Shown here one piece after another: positions 10,886-25,270 of a stretch of DNA of 64,000 nucleotides. A program made the position numbers and the translations under genes. The stretch's first letter is position 1; each line of letters begins with the position of its first letter. A model generated the notes under the pieces. That model did no database searches. It had not been told where the DNA came from and saw nothing but the letters and a program-made list of their open reading frames with translations. Location of the stretch: positions 9,858,001 through 9,922,000 of the forward strand of contig JAPNXP010000002.1 of the NCBI GenBank assembly GCA_028753945.1, given 5' to 3'. Source of the stretch: Hexactinellida sp. DTS-2022 (lineage: Eukaryota; Porifera; Hexactinellida).

Positions 10886-13423
10886 CGCCTGGACGGTAGT
10901 GCCTGTTGATGTGTGGCTCAATATAAAATAAATAAACCAAATTTTAGTTAAACCAAAGTGACAAAGGCAAACAATTTACTATGTGGACAGTCTGCTCCTA
11001 TGCCTGGACGGTAGTTCCTGTTGATGTGTAGTTCAATATTAAATAAATGAAACAAATTTAAGTTAAAACAAAGTGTGCTAAGACAAGCAATACACTAAGT
11101 GAACACTCTGCTCCTCCGCCTGGAAGGTAGTGCCTGTTGATGTGTGGCTCAATATTAAATTAATATAGTAAATTTTAGTTTACCAAAGTGTGATAAGACA
11201 AGCAATACACCAAGTGAACACTCTGCTGAACCGCCTGGATGGTAGTGCCTGTTGATGTGTGGCTCAATATTAAATAAATAAACCAAATTTTAGTTAAACC
11301 AAAGTGACTAAGGCAAACAATTTACTATGTGGACAGTCTGCTCCTCTGCCTGGACGGTAGTTCCTGTTGATGTGTGGTTCAATATTAAATAAATGAAACA
11401 AATTTAAGTTAAAACAAAGTGTGCTAAGACAAGCAATACACTAAGTGAACACTCTGCTCCTCCGCCTGGACGGTAGTTCCTGTTGATGTGTGGCTCAATA
11501 TTAAATAAATAAACCAAATTTTAGTTAAACCAAAGTGACTAAGGCAAACAATTTACTATGTGGACAGTCTGCTCCTCTGCCTGGAAGGTACTGCCTGTTT
11601 ATGTGTGACTCTATATTAAATATATAATCAAATTTAAGTTAAACCAAAGTGTGGTAGGACAAGCAATACACTAAGTGAACACTCTGCTCCTCTGCCTGGA
11701 CGGTAGTGCCTGTTGATGTGTGGCACTATATTAAATATAAAAAACAAATTGAAGTTAAACCAAAGTGTGCTAAGACAAGCAATACACTAAGTGAACACTC
11801 TGCTCCTCCGCCTGGACGGTAGTGCCTGTTGATGTGTGGCTCAATATTAAATTAATATAGTAAATTTTAGTTTACCAAAGTGTGATAAGACAAGCAATAC
11901 ACCAAGTGAACACTCTGCTGAACCGCCTGGACGGTAGTGCCTGTTGATGTGTGGCTCAATATTAAATAAATAAACCAAATTTTAGTTAAACCAAAGTGAC
12001 TAAGGCAAACAATTTACTATGTGGACAGTCTGCTCCTCTGCCTGGACGGTAGTTCCTGTTGATGTGTGGTTCAATATTAAATAAATGAAACAAATTTAAG
12101 TTAAAACAAAGTGTGCTAAGACAAGCAATACACTAAGTGAACACTCTGCTCCTCCGCCTGGACGGTAGTGCCTGTTGATGTGTGGCTCAATATAAAATAA
12201 ATAAACCAAATTTTAGTTAAACCAAAGTGACAAAGGCAAACAATTTACTATGTGGACAGTCTGCTCCTATGCCTGGACGGTAGTTCCTGTTGATGTGTAG
12301 TTCAATATTAAATAAATGAAACAAATTTAAGTTAAAACAAAGTGTGCTAAGACAAGCAATACACTAAGTGAACACTCTGCTCCTCCGCCTGGACGGTAGT
12401 GCCTGTTGATGTGTGGCTCAATATTAAATTAATATAGTAAATTTTAGTTTACCAAAGTGTGATAAGACAAGCAATACACCAAGTGAACACTCTGCTGAAC
12501 CGCCTGGATGGTAGTGCCTGTTGATGTGTGGCTCAATATTAAATAAATAAACCAAATTTTAGTTAAACCAAAGTGACTAAGGCAAACAATTTACTATGTG
12601 GACAGTCTGCTCCTCTGCCTGGACGGTAGTTCCTGTTGATGTGTGGTTCAATATTAAATAAATGAAACAAATTTAAGTTAAAACAAAGTGTGCTAAGACA
12701 AGCAATACACTAAGTGAACACTCTGCTCCTCCGCCTGGACGGTAGTTCCTGTTGATGTGTGGCTCAATATTAAATAAATAAACCAAATTTTAGTTAAACC
12801 AAAGTGACTAAGGCAAACAATTTACTATGTGGACAGTCTGCTCCTCTGCCTGGAAGGTACTGCCTGTTTATGTGTGACTCTATATTAAATATATAATCAA
12901 ATTTAAGTTAAACCAAAGTGTGGTAGGACAAGCAATACACTAAGTGAACACTCTGCTCCTCTGCCTGGACGGTAGTGCCTGTTGATGTGTGGCACTATAT
13001 TAAATATAAAAAACAAATTGAAGTTAAACCAAAGTGTGCTAAGACAAGCAATACACTAAGTGAACACTCTGCTCCTCCGCCTGGACGGTAGTGCCTGTTG
13101 ATGTGTGGCTCAATATTAAATTAATATAGTAAATTTTAGTTTACCAAAGTGTGATAAGACAAGCAATACACCAAGTGAACACTCTGCTGAACCGCCTGGA
13201 CGGTAGTGCCTGTTGATGTGTGGCTCAATATTAAATAAATAAACCAAATTTTAGTTAAACCAAAGTGACTAAGGCAAACAATTTACTATGTGGACAGTCT
13301 GCTCCTCTGCCTGGACGGTAGTTCCTGTTGATGTGTGGTTCAATATTAAATAAATGAAACAAATTTAAGTTAAAACAAAGTGTGCTAAGACAAGCAATAC
13401 ACTAAGTGAACACTCTGCTCCTC
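10886..13423 (+). repeat. Tandem 11-monomer higher-order repeat (1269 bp x2)
   Basis: Two adjacent copies with a period of 1269 bp (11 x 115.4). Private variants recur at that spacing: gtggtaggac at 11651 and 12920, and gacaaaggc at about 10960 and 12229. One difference seen is ggaaggtag near 11125 against ggacggtag in the second copy. The near identity implies a recent unequal exchange or amplification. Confidence 0.88.
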
Positions 13424-15175
13424 CGCCTGGACGGTAGTTCCTGTTGATGTGTGGCTCAATATTAATTAAATAAACCAAATTTTAGTTAAACCAAAGTGAC
13501 TAAGGCAAACAATTTACTATGTGGACAGTCTGCTCTTCTGCCTGGAAGGTACTGCCTGTTTATGTGTGACTCTATATTAAATATATAATCAAATTTAAGT
13601 TAAACCAAAGTGTGCTAGGACAAGCAATACACTAAGTGAACACTCTGCTCCTCTGCCTGGACGGTAGTGCCTGTTGATGTGTGGCTCTATATTAAATAGA
13701 AAAAACAAATTGAAGTTAAACCAAAGTGTGCTAAGACAAGCAATACACTAAGTGAACACTCTGCTCCTCCGCTTGGACGGTAGTGCCTGTTGATGTGTGG
13801 CTCTATATTAAATAGAAAAAACAAATTGAAGTTAAACCAAAGTGTGCTAAGACAAGCAATACACTAAGTGAACACTCTGCTCCTCCGCCTGGACGGTAGT
13901 TCCTGTTGATGTGTGGCTCAATATTAAATAAATAAACCAAATTTTAGTTAAACCAAAGTGACTAAGGCAAACAATTTACTATGTGGACAGTCTGCTCCTC
14001 CGCCTGGACGGTAGTGCCTGTTGATGTGTGGCTCAATATTAAATTAATATAGTAAATTTTAGTTTACCAAAGTGTGATAAGACAAGCAATACACCAAGTG
14101 AACACTCTGCTGAACCGCCTGGACGGTAGTGCCTGTTGATGTGTGGCTCAATATTAAATAAATAAACCAAATTTTAGTTAAACCAAAGTGACTAAGGCAA
14201 ACAATTTACTATGTGGACAGTCTGCTCCTCTGCCTGGACGGTAGTTCCTGTTGATGTGTGGTTCAATATTAAATAAATGAAACAAATTTAAGTTAAAACA
14301 AAGTGTGCTAAGACAAGCAATACACTAAGTGAACACTCTGCTCCTCCGCCTGGACGGTAGTTCCTGTTGGTGTGTGGCTCAATATTAATTAAATAAACCA
14401 AATTTTAGTTAAACCAAAGTGACTAAGGCAAACAATTTACTATGTGGACAGTCTGCTCTTCTGCCTGGAAGGTACTGCCTGTTTATGTGTGACTCTATAT
14501 TAAATATATAATCAAATTTAAGTTAAACCAAAGTGTGCTAGGACAAGCAATACACTAAGTGAACACTCTGCTCCTCTGCCTGGACGGTAGTGCCTGTTGA
14601 TGTGTGGCTCTATATTAAATAGAAAAAACAAATTGAAGTTAAACCAAAGTGTGCTAAGACAAGCAATACACTAAGTGAACACTCTGCTCCTCCGCTTTGA
14701 CGGTAGTGCCTGTTGATGTGTGGCTCTATATTAAATAGAAAAAACAAATTGAAGTTAAACCAAAGTGTGCTAAGACAAGCAATACACTAAGTGAACACTC
14801 TGCTCCTCCGCCTGGACGGTAGTTCCTGTTGATGTGTGGCTCAATATTAAATAAATAAACCAAATTTTAGTTAAACCAAAGTGACTAAGGCAAACAATTT
14901 ACTATGTGGACAGTCTGCTCCTCCGCCTGGACGGTAGTACCAGTTGATGTGTGGCTCAATACTGAATAAATGAAACAAATTTAAGTTAAACAAAGTGTGC
15001 TAAGACAAGCAATACACTAAGTGAACACTCTGCTCCTCTGCCTGGACGGTAGTTCCTGTTGATGTGTGGTTCAATATTAAATAAATGAAACAAATTTAAG
15101 TTAAAACAAAGTGTGCTAAGACAAGCAATACACTAAGTGAACACTCTGCTCCTCCGCCTGGACGGTAGTTCCTGT

Positions 15176-17585
15176 TGATGTGTGGCTCAATATTAAATAA
15201 ATAAACCAAATTTTAGTTAAACCAAAGTGACTAAGGCAAACAATTTACTATGTGGACAGTCTGCTCTTCTGCCTGGAAGGTACTGCCTGTTTATGTGTGA
15301 CTCTATATTAAATATATAATCAAATTTAAGTTAAACAAAAGTGTGCTAGGACAAGCAATACACTAAGTGAACACTCTGCTCCTCTGCCTGGACGGTAGTT
15401 CCTGTTGATGTGTGGTTCAATATTAAATAAATGAAACAAATTTAAGTTAAAACAAAGTGTGCTAAGACAAGCAATACACTAAGTGAACACTCTGCTCCTC
15501 CGCCTGGACGGTAGTTCCTGTTGATGTGTGGCTCAATATTTAATAAATAAACCAAATTTTAGTTAAACCAAAGTGACTAAGGCAAACAATTTACTATGTG
15601 GACAGTCTGCTCTTCTGACTGGAAGGTACTGCCTGTTTATGTGTGACTCTATATTAAATATATAATCAAATTTAAGTTAAACCAAAGTGTTCTTCGGAAA
15701 AGCAATACACTAAGTGAACACTCTGCTCCTCTGCCTGGACGGTAGTGCCTGTTGATGTGTGGTTCAATATTAAATAAATGAAACAAATTTAAGTTAAAAC
15801 AAAGTGTGCTAAGACAAGCAATACACTAAGTGAACACTCTGCTCCTCCGCCTGGACGGTAGTTCCTGTTGATGTGTGGTTCAATATTAAATAAATGAAAC
15901 AAATTTAAGTTAAAACAAAGTGTGCTAAGACAAGCAATACACTAAGTGAACACTCTGTTCCTCCGCCTGGACGGTAGTTCCTGTTGATGTGTGGCTCAAT
16001 ATTAAATAATAAAAACAAATTTTAGTTAAACCAAATTGACTAAGGCAAACAATTTACTATGTGGACAGTCTACTCCTCCGCCTGGACGGTAGTGCCTGTT
16101 GATGTGTGGCTCAATATTAAATAAATGAAACAAATTTAAGTTTAACCAAAGTGTGCTAAGACAAGCAATACACTAAGTGAACACTCTGCTCCTCCGCTTT
16201 GACGGTAGTGCCTGTTGATGTGTGGCTCTATATTAAATAGAAAAAACAAATTGAAGTTAAACCAAAGTGTGCTAAGACAAGCAATACACTAAGTGAACAC
16301 TCTGCTCCTCCGCCTGGACGGTAGTTCCTGTTGATGAGTGGCTCAATATTAAATAAATAAACCAAATTTTAGTTAAACCAAAGTGACTAAGGCAAACAAT
16401 TTACTATGTGGACAGTCTGCTCCTCCGCCTGGACGGTAGTACCAGTTGATGTGTGGCTCAATACTGAATAAATGAAACAAATTTAAGTTAAACAAAGTGT
16501 GCTAAGACAAGCAATACACTAAGTGAACACTCTGCTCCTCCGCCTGGACGGTAGTGCCTGTTGATGTGTGGCTCAATATTAAATAAATAAACCAAATTTT
16601 AGTTAAACCAAAGTGACTAAGGCAAACAATTTACTATGTGGACAGTCTGCTCTTCTGCCTGGAAGGTACTGCCTGTTTATGTGTGACTCTATATTAAATA
16701 TATAATCAAATTTAAGTTAAACAAAAGTGTGCTAGGACAAGCAATACACTAAGTGAACACTCTGCTCCTCTGCCTGGACGGTAGTTCCTGTTGATGTGTG
16801 GTTCAATATTAAATAAATGAAACAAATTTAAGTTAAAACAAAGTGTGCTAAGACAAGCAATACACTAAGTGAACACTCTGCTCCTCCGCCTGGACGGTAG
16901 TTCCTGTTGATGTGTGGCTCAATATTTAATAAATAAACCAAATTTTAGTTAAACCAAAGTGACTAAGGCAAACAATTTACTATGTGGACAGTCTGCTCTT
17001 CTGACTGGAAGGTACTGCCTGTTTATGTGTGACTCTATATTAAATATATAATCAAATTTAAGTTAAACCAAAGTGTTCTTCGGAAAAGCAATACACTAAG
17101 TGAACACTCTGCTCCTCTGCCTGGACGGTAGTGCCTGTTGATGTGTGGTTCAATATTAAATAAATGAAACAAATTTAAGTTAAAACAAAGTGTGCTAAGA
17201 CAAGCAATACACTAAGTGAACACTCTGCTCCTCCGCCTGGACGGTAGTTCCTGTTGATGTGTGGTTCAATATTAAATAAATGAAACAAATTTAAGTTAAA
17301 ACAAAGTGTGCTAAGACAAGCAATACACTAAGTGAACACTCTGTTCCTCCGCCTGGACGGTAGTTCCTGTTGATGTGTGGCTCAATATTAAATAATAAAA
17401 ACAAATTTTAGTTAAACCAAATTGACTAAGGCAAACAATTTACTATGTGGACAGTCTACTCCTCCGCCTGGACGGTAGTGCCTGTTGATGTGTGGCTCAA
17501 TATTAAATAAATGAAACAAATTTAAGTTTAACCAAAGTGTGCTAAGACAAGCAATACACTAAGTGAACACTCTGCTCCTCCGCCT
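15176..17585 (+). repeat. Tandem 12-monomer higher-order repeat (1385 bp)
   Basis: Segment 15176 to about 16200 recurs at 16560 to about 17585 with an offset of about 1385 bp (12 monomers). The gtgttcttcggaaaagc variant (15688 and 17073), the ctgttcctccg change and the aataataaaaacaaatttt monomer recur in the same order. The copies diverge where one has gctttgacgg and the other gcctggacgg. Confidence 0.85.
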
Positions 17586-20500
17586 GGACGGTAGTGCCTG
17601 TTGATGTGTGGCTCAATATTAAATAAATAAACCAAATTTTAGTTAAACCAAAGTGACTAAGGCAAACAATTTACTATGTGGACAGTCTGCTCTTCTGCCT
17701 GGAAGGTACTGCCTGTTTATGTGTGACTCTATATTAAATATATAATCAAATTTATGTTAAACAAAAGTGTGCTAGGACAAGCAATACACTAAGTGAACAC
17801 TCTGCTCCTCTGCCTGGACGGTAGTTCCTGTTGATGTGTGGTTCAATATTAAATAAATGAAACAAATTTAAGTTAAAACAAAGTGTGCTAAGACAAGCAA
17901 TACACTAAGTGAACACTCTGCTCCTCCGCCTGGACGGTAGTGCCTGTTGATGTGTGGCTCAATATTAAATAAATGAAACAAATTTAAGTTTAACCAAAGT
18001 GTGCTAAGACAAGCAATACACTAAGTGAACACTCTGCTCCTCCGCCTGGACGGTAGTGCCTGTTGATGTGTGGCTCAATATTAAATAAATAAACCAAATT
18101 TTAGTTAAACCAAAGTGACTAAGGCAAACAATTTACTATGTGGACAGTCTGCTCCTCTGCCTGGAAGGTACTGCCTGTTTATGTGTGACTCTATATTAAA
18201 TATATAATCAAATTTAAGTTAAACAAAAGTGTGCTAGGACAAGCAATACACTAAGTGAACACTCTGCTCCTCTGCCTGGACGGTAGTTCCTGTTGATGTG
18301 TGGTTCAATATTAAATAAATGAAACAAATTTAAGTTAAAACAAAGTGTGCTAAGACAAGCAATACACTAAGTGAACACTCTGTTCCTCCGCCTGGACGGT
18401 AGTTCCTGTTGATGTGTGGTTCAATATTAAATAAATGAAACAAATTTAAGTTAAAACAAAGTGTGCTAAGACAAGCAATACACTAAGTGAACACTCTGCT
18501 CCTCCGCCTGGAAGGTACTGCCTGTTGATGTGTGGTTCAATATTAAATAAATGAAACAAATTTAAGGTAAAACAAAGTGTGCTAAGACAAGCAATACACT
18601 AAGTGAACACTCTGCTCCTCCGCCTGGACGGTAGTTCCTGTTGATGTGTGGCTCAATATTAAATAAATAAACCAAATTTTAGTTAAACCAAAGTGACTAA
18701 GGCAAACAATTTACTATGTGGACAGTCTGCTCTTCTGCCTGGAAGGTACTGCCTGTTTATGTGTGACTCTATATTAAATATATAATCAAATTTAAGTTAA
18801 ACCAAAGTGTGCTAGGACAAGCAATACACTAAGTGAACACTCTGCTCCTCTGCCTGGACGGTAGTGCCTGTTGATGTGTGGCTCTATATTAAATAGAAAA
18901 AACAAATTGAAGTTAAACCAAAGTGTGCTAAGACAAGCAATACACTAAGTGAACACTCTGCTCCTCCGCTTGGACGGTAGTGCCTGTTGATGTGTGGCTC
19001 TATATTAAATAGAAAAAACAAATTGAAGTTAAACCAAAGTGTGCTAAGACAAGCAATACACTAAGTGAACACTCTGCTCCTCCGCCTGGACGGTAGTTCC
19101 TGTTGATGTGTGGCTCAATATTAAATAAATAAACCAAATTTTAGTTAAACCAAAGTGACTAAGGCAAACAATTTACTATGTGGACAGTCTGCTCCTCCGC
19201 CTGGACGGTAGTACCAGTTGATGTGTGGCTCAATATTGAATAAATGAAACAAATTTAAGTAAAACAAAGTGTGCTAAGACAAGCAATACACTAAGTGAAC
19301 ACTCTGCTCCTCCGCCTGGACGGTAGTGCCTGTTGATGTGTGGCTCAATATTAAATAAATGAAACAAATTTAAGTTTAACCAAAGTGTGCTAAGACAAGC
19401 AATACACTAAGTGAACACTCTGCTCCTCCGCCTGGACGGTAGTGCCTGTTGATGTGTGGCTCAATATTAAATAAATAAACCAAATTTTAGTTAAACCAAA
19501 GTGACTAAGGCAAACAATTTACTATGTGGACAGTCTGCTCCTCTGCCTGGAAGGTACTGCCTGTTTATGTGTGACTCTATATTAAATATATAATCAAATT
19601 TAAGTTAAACAAAAGTGTGCTAGGACAAGCAATACACTAAGTGAACACTCTGCTCCTCTGCCTGGACGGTAGTTCCTGTTGATGTGTGGTTCAATATTAA
19701 ATAAATGAAACAAATTTAAGTTAAAACAAAGTGTGCTAAGACAAGCAATACACTAAGTGAACACTCTGCTCCTCCGCCTGGACGGTAGTTCCTGTTGATG
19801 TGTGGCTCAATATTAAATAAATAAACCAAATTTTAGTTAAACCAAAGTGACTAAGGCAAACAATTTACTATGTGAACAGTCTGCTCTTCTGACTGGAAGG
19901 TACTGCCTGTTTATGTGTGACTCTATATTAAATATTTAATCAAATTTAAGTTAAACCAAAGTGTTCTTCGGAAAAGCAATACACTAAGTGAACACTCTGC
20001 TCCTCTGCCTGGACGGTAGTGCCTGTTGATGTGTGGCTCTATATTAAATAGAAAAAACAAATTGAAGTTAAACCAAAGTGTGCTAAGACAAGCAATACAC
20101 TAAGTGAACACTCTGCTCCTCCGCCTGGACGGTAGTGCCTGTTGATGTGTTGCTCAATATTTAATTAATATAGTAGATTTTAGTTTTACCAAAGTGTGCT
20201 AAGACAAGCAATACACCAAGTGAACACTCTGCTCAACCGCCTGGACGGTAGTGCCTGTTGATGTGTGGCTCAATATTAAATAATAAAAACAAATTTTAGT
20301 TAAATCAAATTGACTAAGGCAAACAATTTACTATGTGGACAGTCTACTCCTCTGCCTGGACGGTAGTTCCTGTTGATGTGTGGTTCAATATTAAATAAAT
20401 GAAACAAATTTAAGTTAAAACAAAGTGTGCTAAGACAAGCAATACACTAAGTGAACACTCTGTTCCTCCGCCTGGACGGTAGTTCCTGTTGATGTGTGGC

Positions 20501-20939
20501 TCAATATTAAATAAATAAACCAAATTTTAGTTAAACCAAAGTGACTAAGGCAAACAATTTACTATGTGGACAGTCTGCTCTTCTGCCTGGAAGGTACTGC
20601 CTGTTTATGTGTGACTCTATATTAAATATATAATCAAATTTAAGTTAAACCAAAGTGTGCTAGGACAAGCAATACACTAAGTGAACACTCTGCTCCTCTG
20701 CCTGGACGGTAGTGCCTGTTGATGTGTGGCTCTATATTAAATAGAAAAAACAAATTGAAGTTAAACCAAAGTGTGCTAAGACAAGCAATACACTAAGTGA
20801 ACACTCTGCTCCTCCGCCTGGACGGTAGTTCCTGTTGATGTGTGGCTCAATATTAAATAAATAAACCAAATTTTAGTTAAACCAAAGTGACTAAGGCAAA
20901 CAATTTACTATGTGGACAGTCTGCTCCTCCGCCTGGACG

Positions 20940-22560
20940 GTAGTACCAGTTGATGTGTGGCTAATATTGAATAAATGAAACAAATTTAAGTAAAACAAAG
21001 TGTGCTAAGACAAGCAATACACTAAGTGAACACTCTGCTCCTCCGCCTGGACGGTAGTGCCTGTTGATGTGTGGCTCAATATTAAATAAATGAAACAAAT
21101 TTAAGTTTAACCAAAGTGTGCTAAGACAAGCAATACACTAAGTGAACACTCTGCTCCTCCGCCTGGACGGTAGTGCCTGTTGATGTGTGGCTCAATATTA
21201 AATAAATAAACCAAATTTTAGTTAAACCAAAGTGACTAAGGCAAACAATTTACTATGTGGACAGTCTGCTCCTCTGCCTGGAAGGTACTGCCTGTTTATG
21301 TGTGACTCTATATTAAATATATAATCAAATTTAAGTTAAACCAAAGTGTGCTAAGACAAGCAATACACTAAGTGTACACTCTGCTCCTCTACCTGGACGG
21401 TAGTGCCTGTTGATGTGTGGCTCTATATTAAATAGAAAAAACAAATTTTAGTTAAACCAAAGTGTGCTAAGACAAGCAATACACTAAGTGAACACTCTGC
21501 TCCTCCGCTTGGACGGTAGTGCCTGTTGATGTGTGGCTCTATATTAAATGGAAAAAACAAATTGAAGTTAAACCAAAGTGTGCTAAGACAAGCAATACAC
21601 TAAGTGAACACTCTGCTCCTCCGCCTGGACGGTAGTTCCTGTTGATGTGTGGCTCAATATTAAATAAATAAACCAAATTTTAGTTAAACCAAAGTGACTA
21701 AGGCAAACAATTTACTATGTGGACAGTCTGCTCCTCCGCCTGGACGGTAGTACCAGTTGATGTGTGGCTAATATTGAATAAATGAAACAAATTTAAGTAA
21801 AACAAAGTGTGCTAAGACAAGCAATACACTAAGTGAACACTCTGCTCCTCCGCCTGGACGGTAGTGCCTGTTGATGTGTGGCTCAATATTAAATAAATGA
21901 AACAAATTTAAGTTTAACCAAAGTGTGCTAAGACAAGCAATACACTAAGTGAACACTCTGCTCCTCCGCCTGGACGGTAGTGCCTGTTGATGTGTGGCTC
22001 AATATTAAATAAATAAACCAAATTTTAGTTAAACCAAAGTGACTAAGGCAAACAATTTACTATGTGGACAGTCTGCTCCTCTGCCTGGAAGGTACTGCCT
22101 GTTTATGTGTGACTCTATATTAAATATATAATCAAATTTAAGTTAAACCAAAGTGTGCTAAGACAAGCAATACACTAAGTGTACACTCTGCTCCTCTACC
22201 TGGACGGTAGTGCCTGTTGATGTGTGGCTCTATATTAAATAGAAAAAACAAATTTTAGTTAAACCAAAGTGTGCTAAGACAAGCAATACACTAAGTGAAC
22301 ACTCTGCTCCTCCGCTTGGACGGTAGTGCCTGTTGATGTGTGGCTCTATATTAAATGGAAAAAACAAATTGAAGTTAAACCAAAGTGTGCTAAGACAAGC
22401 AATACACTAAGTGAACACTCTGCTCCTCCGCTTGGACGGTAGTGCCTGTTGATGTGTGGCTCTATATTAAATGGAAAAAACAAATTGAAGTTAAACCAAA
22501 GTGTGCTAAGACAAGCAATACACTAAGTGAACACTCTGCTCCTCCGACTGGACGGTAGTT
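20940..22560 (+). repeat. Tandem 7-monomer higher-order repeat (807 bp x2)
   Basis: The private single-base deletion giving ggctaatattg appears at 20961 and 21768, and gtgtacactctgctcctcta at 21372 and 22179: both spacings are 807 bp, or seven monomers. A C-type monomer with aaatggaaaaaac is additionally doubled near 22.3-22.5 kb. Confidence 0.85.
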
Positions 22561-23229
22561 CCTGTTGATGTGTGGCTCAATATTAAATAAATAAACCAAA
22601 TTTTAGTTAAACCAAAGTGACTAAGGCAAACAATTTACTATGTGGACAGTCTGCTCCTCCGCCTGGACGGTAGTACCAGTTGATGTGTGGCTCAATATTA
22701 AATAAATGAAACAAATTTAAGTTGAACCAAAGTGTGCTAAGACAAGCAATACACTAAGTGAACACTCTGCTCCTCCGCCTGGACGGTAGTGCCTGTTGAT
22801 GTGTGGCTCAATATTAAATAAATAAACCAAATTTTAGTTAAACCAAAGTGACTAAGGCAAACAATTTACTATGTGGACAGTCTGCTCTTCTGCCTGGAAG
22901 GTACTGCCTGTTTATGTGTGACTCTATATTAAATATATAATCAAATTTAAGTTAAACCAAAGTGTGCTAGGACAAGCAATACACTAAGTGAACACTCTGC
23001 TCCTCTGCCTGGACGGTAGTGCCTGTTGATGTGTGGCTCTATATTAAATAGAAAAAACAAATTGAAGTTAAACCAAAGTGTGCTAAGACAAGCAATACAC
23101 TAAGTGAACACTCTGCCCCTCCGCCTGGACGGTAGTTCCTGTTGATGTGTGGCTCAATATTAAATAAATAAACCAAATTTTAGTTAAACCAAAGTGACTA
23201 AGGCAAACAATTTACTATGTGGACAGTCT

Positions 23230-25270
23230 GCTCCTCCGCCTGGACGGTAGTACCAGTTGATGTGTGGCTCAATATTGAATAAATGAAACAAATTTAAGTA
23301 AAACAAAGTGTGCTAAGACAAGCAATACACTAAGTGAACTCTCTGCTCCTCCGCCTGGACGGTAGTGCCTGTTGATGTGTGGCTCAATATTAAATAAATG
23401 AAACAAATTTAAGTTTAACCAAAGTGTGCTAAGACAAGCAATACACTAAGTGAACACTCTGCTCCTCCGCCTGGACGGTAGTGCCTGTTGATGTGTGGCT
23501 CAATATTAAATAAATAAACCAAATTTTAGTTAAACCAAAGTGACTAAGGCAAACAATTTACTATGTGGACAGTCTGCTCCTCTGCCTGGAAGGTACTGCC
23601 TGTTTATGTGTGACTCTATATTAAATATATAATCAAATTTAAGTTAAACCAAAGTGTGCTAAGACAAGCAATACACTAAGTGAACACTCTGCTCCTCCGC
23701 TTGGACGGTAGTGCCTGTTGATGTGTGGCTCAATATTAAAATAATATAGTAAATTTTAGTTTAATCAAAGTGTGCTAAGACAAGCAATACACTAAGTGTA
23801 CACTCTGCTCCTCTACCTGGACGGTAGTGCCTGTTGATGTGTGGCTCTATATTAAATAGAAAAAACAAATTTTAGTTAAACCAAAGTGTGCTAAGACAAG
23901 CAATACACTAAGTGAACACTCTGCTCCTCCGCTTGGACGGTAGTGCCTGTTGATGTGTGGCTCTATATTAAATGGAAAAAACAAATTGAAGTTAAACCAA
24001 AGTGTGCTAAGACAAGCAATACACTAAGTGAACACTCTGCTCCTCCGACTGGACGGTAGTTCCTGTTGATGTGTGGCTCAATATTAAATAAATAAACCAA
24101 ATTTTAGTTAAACCAAAGTGACTAAGGCAAACAATTTACTATGTGGACAGTCTGCTCGTCCGCCTGGACGGTAGTACCAGTTAATGTGTGGCTCAATATT
24201 AAATAAATAAACCAAATTTTAGTTAAACCAAAGTGACTAAGGCAAACAATTTACTATGTGGACAGTCTGCTCCTCCGCCTGGACGGTAGTACCAGTTGAT
24301 GTGTGGCTCAATATTGAATAAATGAAACAAATTTAAGTAAAACAAAGTGTGCTAAGACAAGCAATACACTAAGTGAACTCTCTGCTCCTCCGCCTGGACG
24401 GTAGTGCCTGTTGATGTGTGGCTCAATATTAAATAAATGAAACAAATTTAAGTTTAACCAAAGTGTGCTAAGACAAGCAATACACTAAGTGAACACTCTG
24501 CTCCTCCGCCTGGACGGTAGTGCCTGTTGATGTGTGGCTCAATATTAAATAAATAAACCAAATTTTAGTTAAACCAAAGTGACTAAGGCAAACAATTTAC
24601 TATGTGGACAGTCTGCTCCTCTGCCTGGAAGGTACTGCCTGTTTATGTGTGACTCTATATTAAATATATAATCAAATTTAAGTTAAACCAAAGTGTGCTA
24701 AGACAAGCAATACACTAAGTGAACACTCTGCTCCTCCGCTTGGACGGTAGTGCCTGTTGATGTGTGGCTCAATATTAAAATAATATAGTAAATTTTAGTT
24801 TAATCAAAGTGTGCTAAGACAAGCAATACACTAAGTGTACACTCTGCTCCTCTACCTGGACGGTAGTGCCTGTTGATGTGTGGCTCTATATTAAATAGAA
24901 AAAACAAATTTTAGTTAAACCAAAGTGTGCTAAGACAAGCAATACACTAAGTGAACACTCTGCTCCTCCGCTTGGACGGTAGTGCCTGTTGATGTGTGGC
25001 TCTATATTAAATGGAAAAAACAAATTGAAGTTAAACCAAAGTGTGCTAAGACAAGCAATACACTAAGTGAACACTCTGCTCCTCCGACTGGACGGTAGTT
25101 CCTGTTGATGTGTGGCTCAATATTAAATAAATAAACCAAATTTTAGTTAAACCAAAGTGACTAAGGCAAACAATTTACTATGTGGACAGTCTGCTCGTCC
25201 GCCTGGACGGTAGTACCAGTTAATGTGTGGCTCAATATTGAATAAATGAAAAAAATTTAAGTAAAACAAA
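23230..25270 (+). repeat. Tandem 9-monomer higher-order repeat (1039 bp x2)
   Basis: The variants gaactctctgctcc (23336 and 24375), gtgtacactctg (about 23796 and 24835) and ctgctcgtccgcc recur at 1039 bp, nine monomers. The next iteration is broken where accagttaatgtgtgg joins a different monomer order near 24.18 and 25.21 kb. Confidence 0.85.

Larger units (their letters stand above)
2914..14930 (+). repeat. Satellite domain 1 (D-monomer-rich)
   Basis: About 104 head-to-tail monomers of about 115 bp. This domain is marked by type D monomers, with the combination taatatagtaaattttag, gtgataagac, caatacaccaag and gctgaaccgcc. I last see this combination at about 14.1 kb. Types A, B, C, E and F (aatattatataaataaaac) and a G type (gctcaaacgcc) make up the rest. 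Repeated marker variants such as gatgggtggctc (2990, 5528, 6550, 7334, about 10100) show successive block duplication. The only interruption in orientation is the inverted segment at 7024-7138. No coding capacity is supported. Confidence 0.96.
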